Shown: positions 12,257 through 12,713 of the stretch, piece by piece
How the letters are laid out: the number at the start of each line of letters is the position of its first letter
Numbering within the stretch: position 1 is the stretch's first letter
Assembly (NCBI GenBank): GCA_030672255.1
Contig: DAOVGU010000219.1
Coordinates: 1 to 12,713, forward strand
DNA from: a bacterium
GTDB lineage: Bacteria; Ratteibacteria; UBA8468
DNA length: 12,713 nucleotides
Reading direction: 5' to 3'
The notes under the pieces: generated by a model
Told to the model about the DNA's origin: nothing
Database searches by the model: none
The model's input: the letters and a program-made list of their open reading frames with translations, nothing else
Program-made: the position numbers and the translations under genes

Positions 12257-12713
12257 TTATTCCTTTATTCTTCTCTAACCACTCTGAAAACTCCTTAATT
12301 GAACTTATGCCTTCTTCAATCACAGCGTGATAAATATCGGCACTATTAAATTTTCTGCGATATTCAGAATGTTTACAAAAGTGATTCTTAATCATTAAAA
12401 TTATCAGTCTTTTCTCCCGGTTAATTTTGGACTTCAAATCATCAAATTCTTTCTGGTAGAGCCTTATTTGGTTTGAATCCATAGTCCATATGTCTATTTT
12501 CCAAACTTCCGGGAATTTCAAAGTGGTATATACTGCCCAGTAAAAACCAACTGGCAGATTAGGTGTTTTGCCAATAAACTCATTTCTGCAATGCATCCTG
12601 TGGGGTTTGAGACTCACTGCTATCTCTCCTCCTAAGTTGAAGAATTTCTTTTCGTTCATTTCATTGGTTTCCAGGTAGATGTCTAAGTCCCTCCAGGTCA
12701 TCAAATTTAAAGC
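12234..12713 (-). CDS. Nucleotidyltransferase-like protein, N-terminus cut by right edge
   Basis: The frame is open to the right end of the window. An in-frame ATG at 12701 exists, but the reading LNLMTWRDLDIYLE starts abruptly inside a conserved motif, so the true start is probably outside. DLDIYLE looks like the DxD metal-binding motif of Pol-beta nucleotidyltransferases, and WKIDIWTMD, about 70 residues later, would give the third carboxylate. The expected upstream GS pair lies beyond the edge. The rest is helical, ending SSIKEFSEWLEKN. At least 156 residues. It overlaps the methyltransferase behind it by 23 bases. This repeats the nucleotidyltransferase-methyltransferase pairing of the left-hand unit. 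Family call moderate because half the signature is missing. Confidence 0.55.
   Translation of the reverse strand, partial: ALNLMTWRDLDIYLETNEMNEKKFFNLGGEIAVSLKPHRMHCRNEFIGKTPNLPVGFYWAVYTTLKFPEVWKIDIWTMDSNQIRLYQKEFDDLKSKINREKRLIILMIKNHFCKHSEYRRKFNSADIYHAVIEEGISSIKEFSEWLEKNKGINANVAPY

Overview
The window is an AT-rich bacterial segment (AT content judged by eye) with ordinary Shine-Dalgarno sites, ATG/GTG/TTG starts, tight polycistronic packing and scattered palindromic repeats of the kind seen in many uncultivated bacterial genomes. There is no rRNA, tRNA, ribosomal protein or other marker gene, so I do not assign a phylum. The mixture of accessory genes and gene fragments marks it as an accessory, high-turnover region.

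Layout. (1) Positions 6051 to 1, minus strand: one long, probably co-transcribed unit. It runs class I SAM methyltransferase (5293-6051), a vestige of a second methyltransferase start (5250-5294), a nucleotidyltransferase (4436-5188), a 60-residue stub of an M16 zinc peptidase (4215-4397), a short relic resembling a Y1 transposase N-terminus (4081-4152), a radical SAM enzyme (3006-4094), a transglutaminase-fold protein (2351-2995), three methyltransferases (1576-2340, 807-1562, 94-804), and the first 13 codons of another methyltransferase that leaves the window at base 1. (2) Positions 6102 to 7525, plus strand: a divergent ECF-type sigma factor with an unusually long C-terminal extension, preceded by an ECF-like promoter. 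(3) Positions 7495 to 7960: debris, namely a YgiT/MqsA-type zinc-finger fragment, a promoter-like sequence and the last segment of an RND efflux permease, all on the minus strand. (4) Positions 8040 to 8638, plus strand: a complete DUF433/DUF5615 toxin-antitoxin pair. (5) Positions 8639 to 8964: an unidentified coding remnant running into repeat sequence. (6) Positions 12713 to 8965, minus strand: a second methyltransferase unit, with an edge-truncated nucleotidyltransferase followed by four methyltransferases.

In total there are nine class I SAM methyltransferase genes (eight complete, one cut by the window edge) plus one vestige, two nucleotidyltransferases, one radical SAM enzyme and one transglutaminase-fold protein. 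The methyltransferases differ in sequence and subtype, so this is not a simple tandem duplication. The presence of the same enzyme classes (nucleotidyltransferase plus methyltransferases) on both sides of the sigma/toxin-antitoxin block suggests either a small-molecule modification or resistance repertoire, or an accretion site collecting such genes. No core biosynthetic enzyme, precursor peptide, glycosyltransferase or transporter that would fix the substrate is visible. All statements about substrates are inference.
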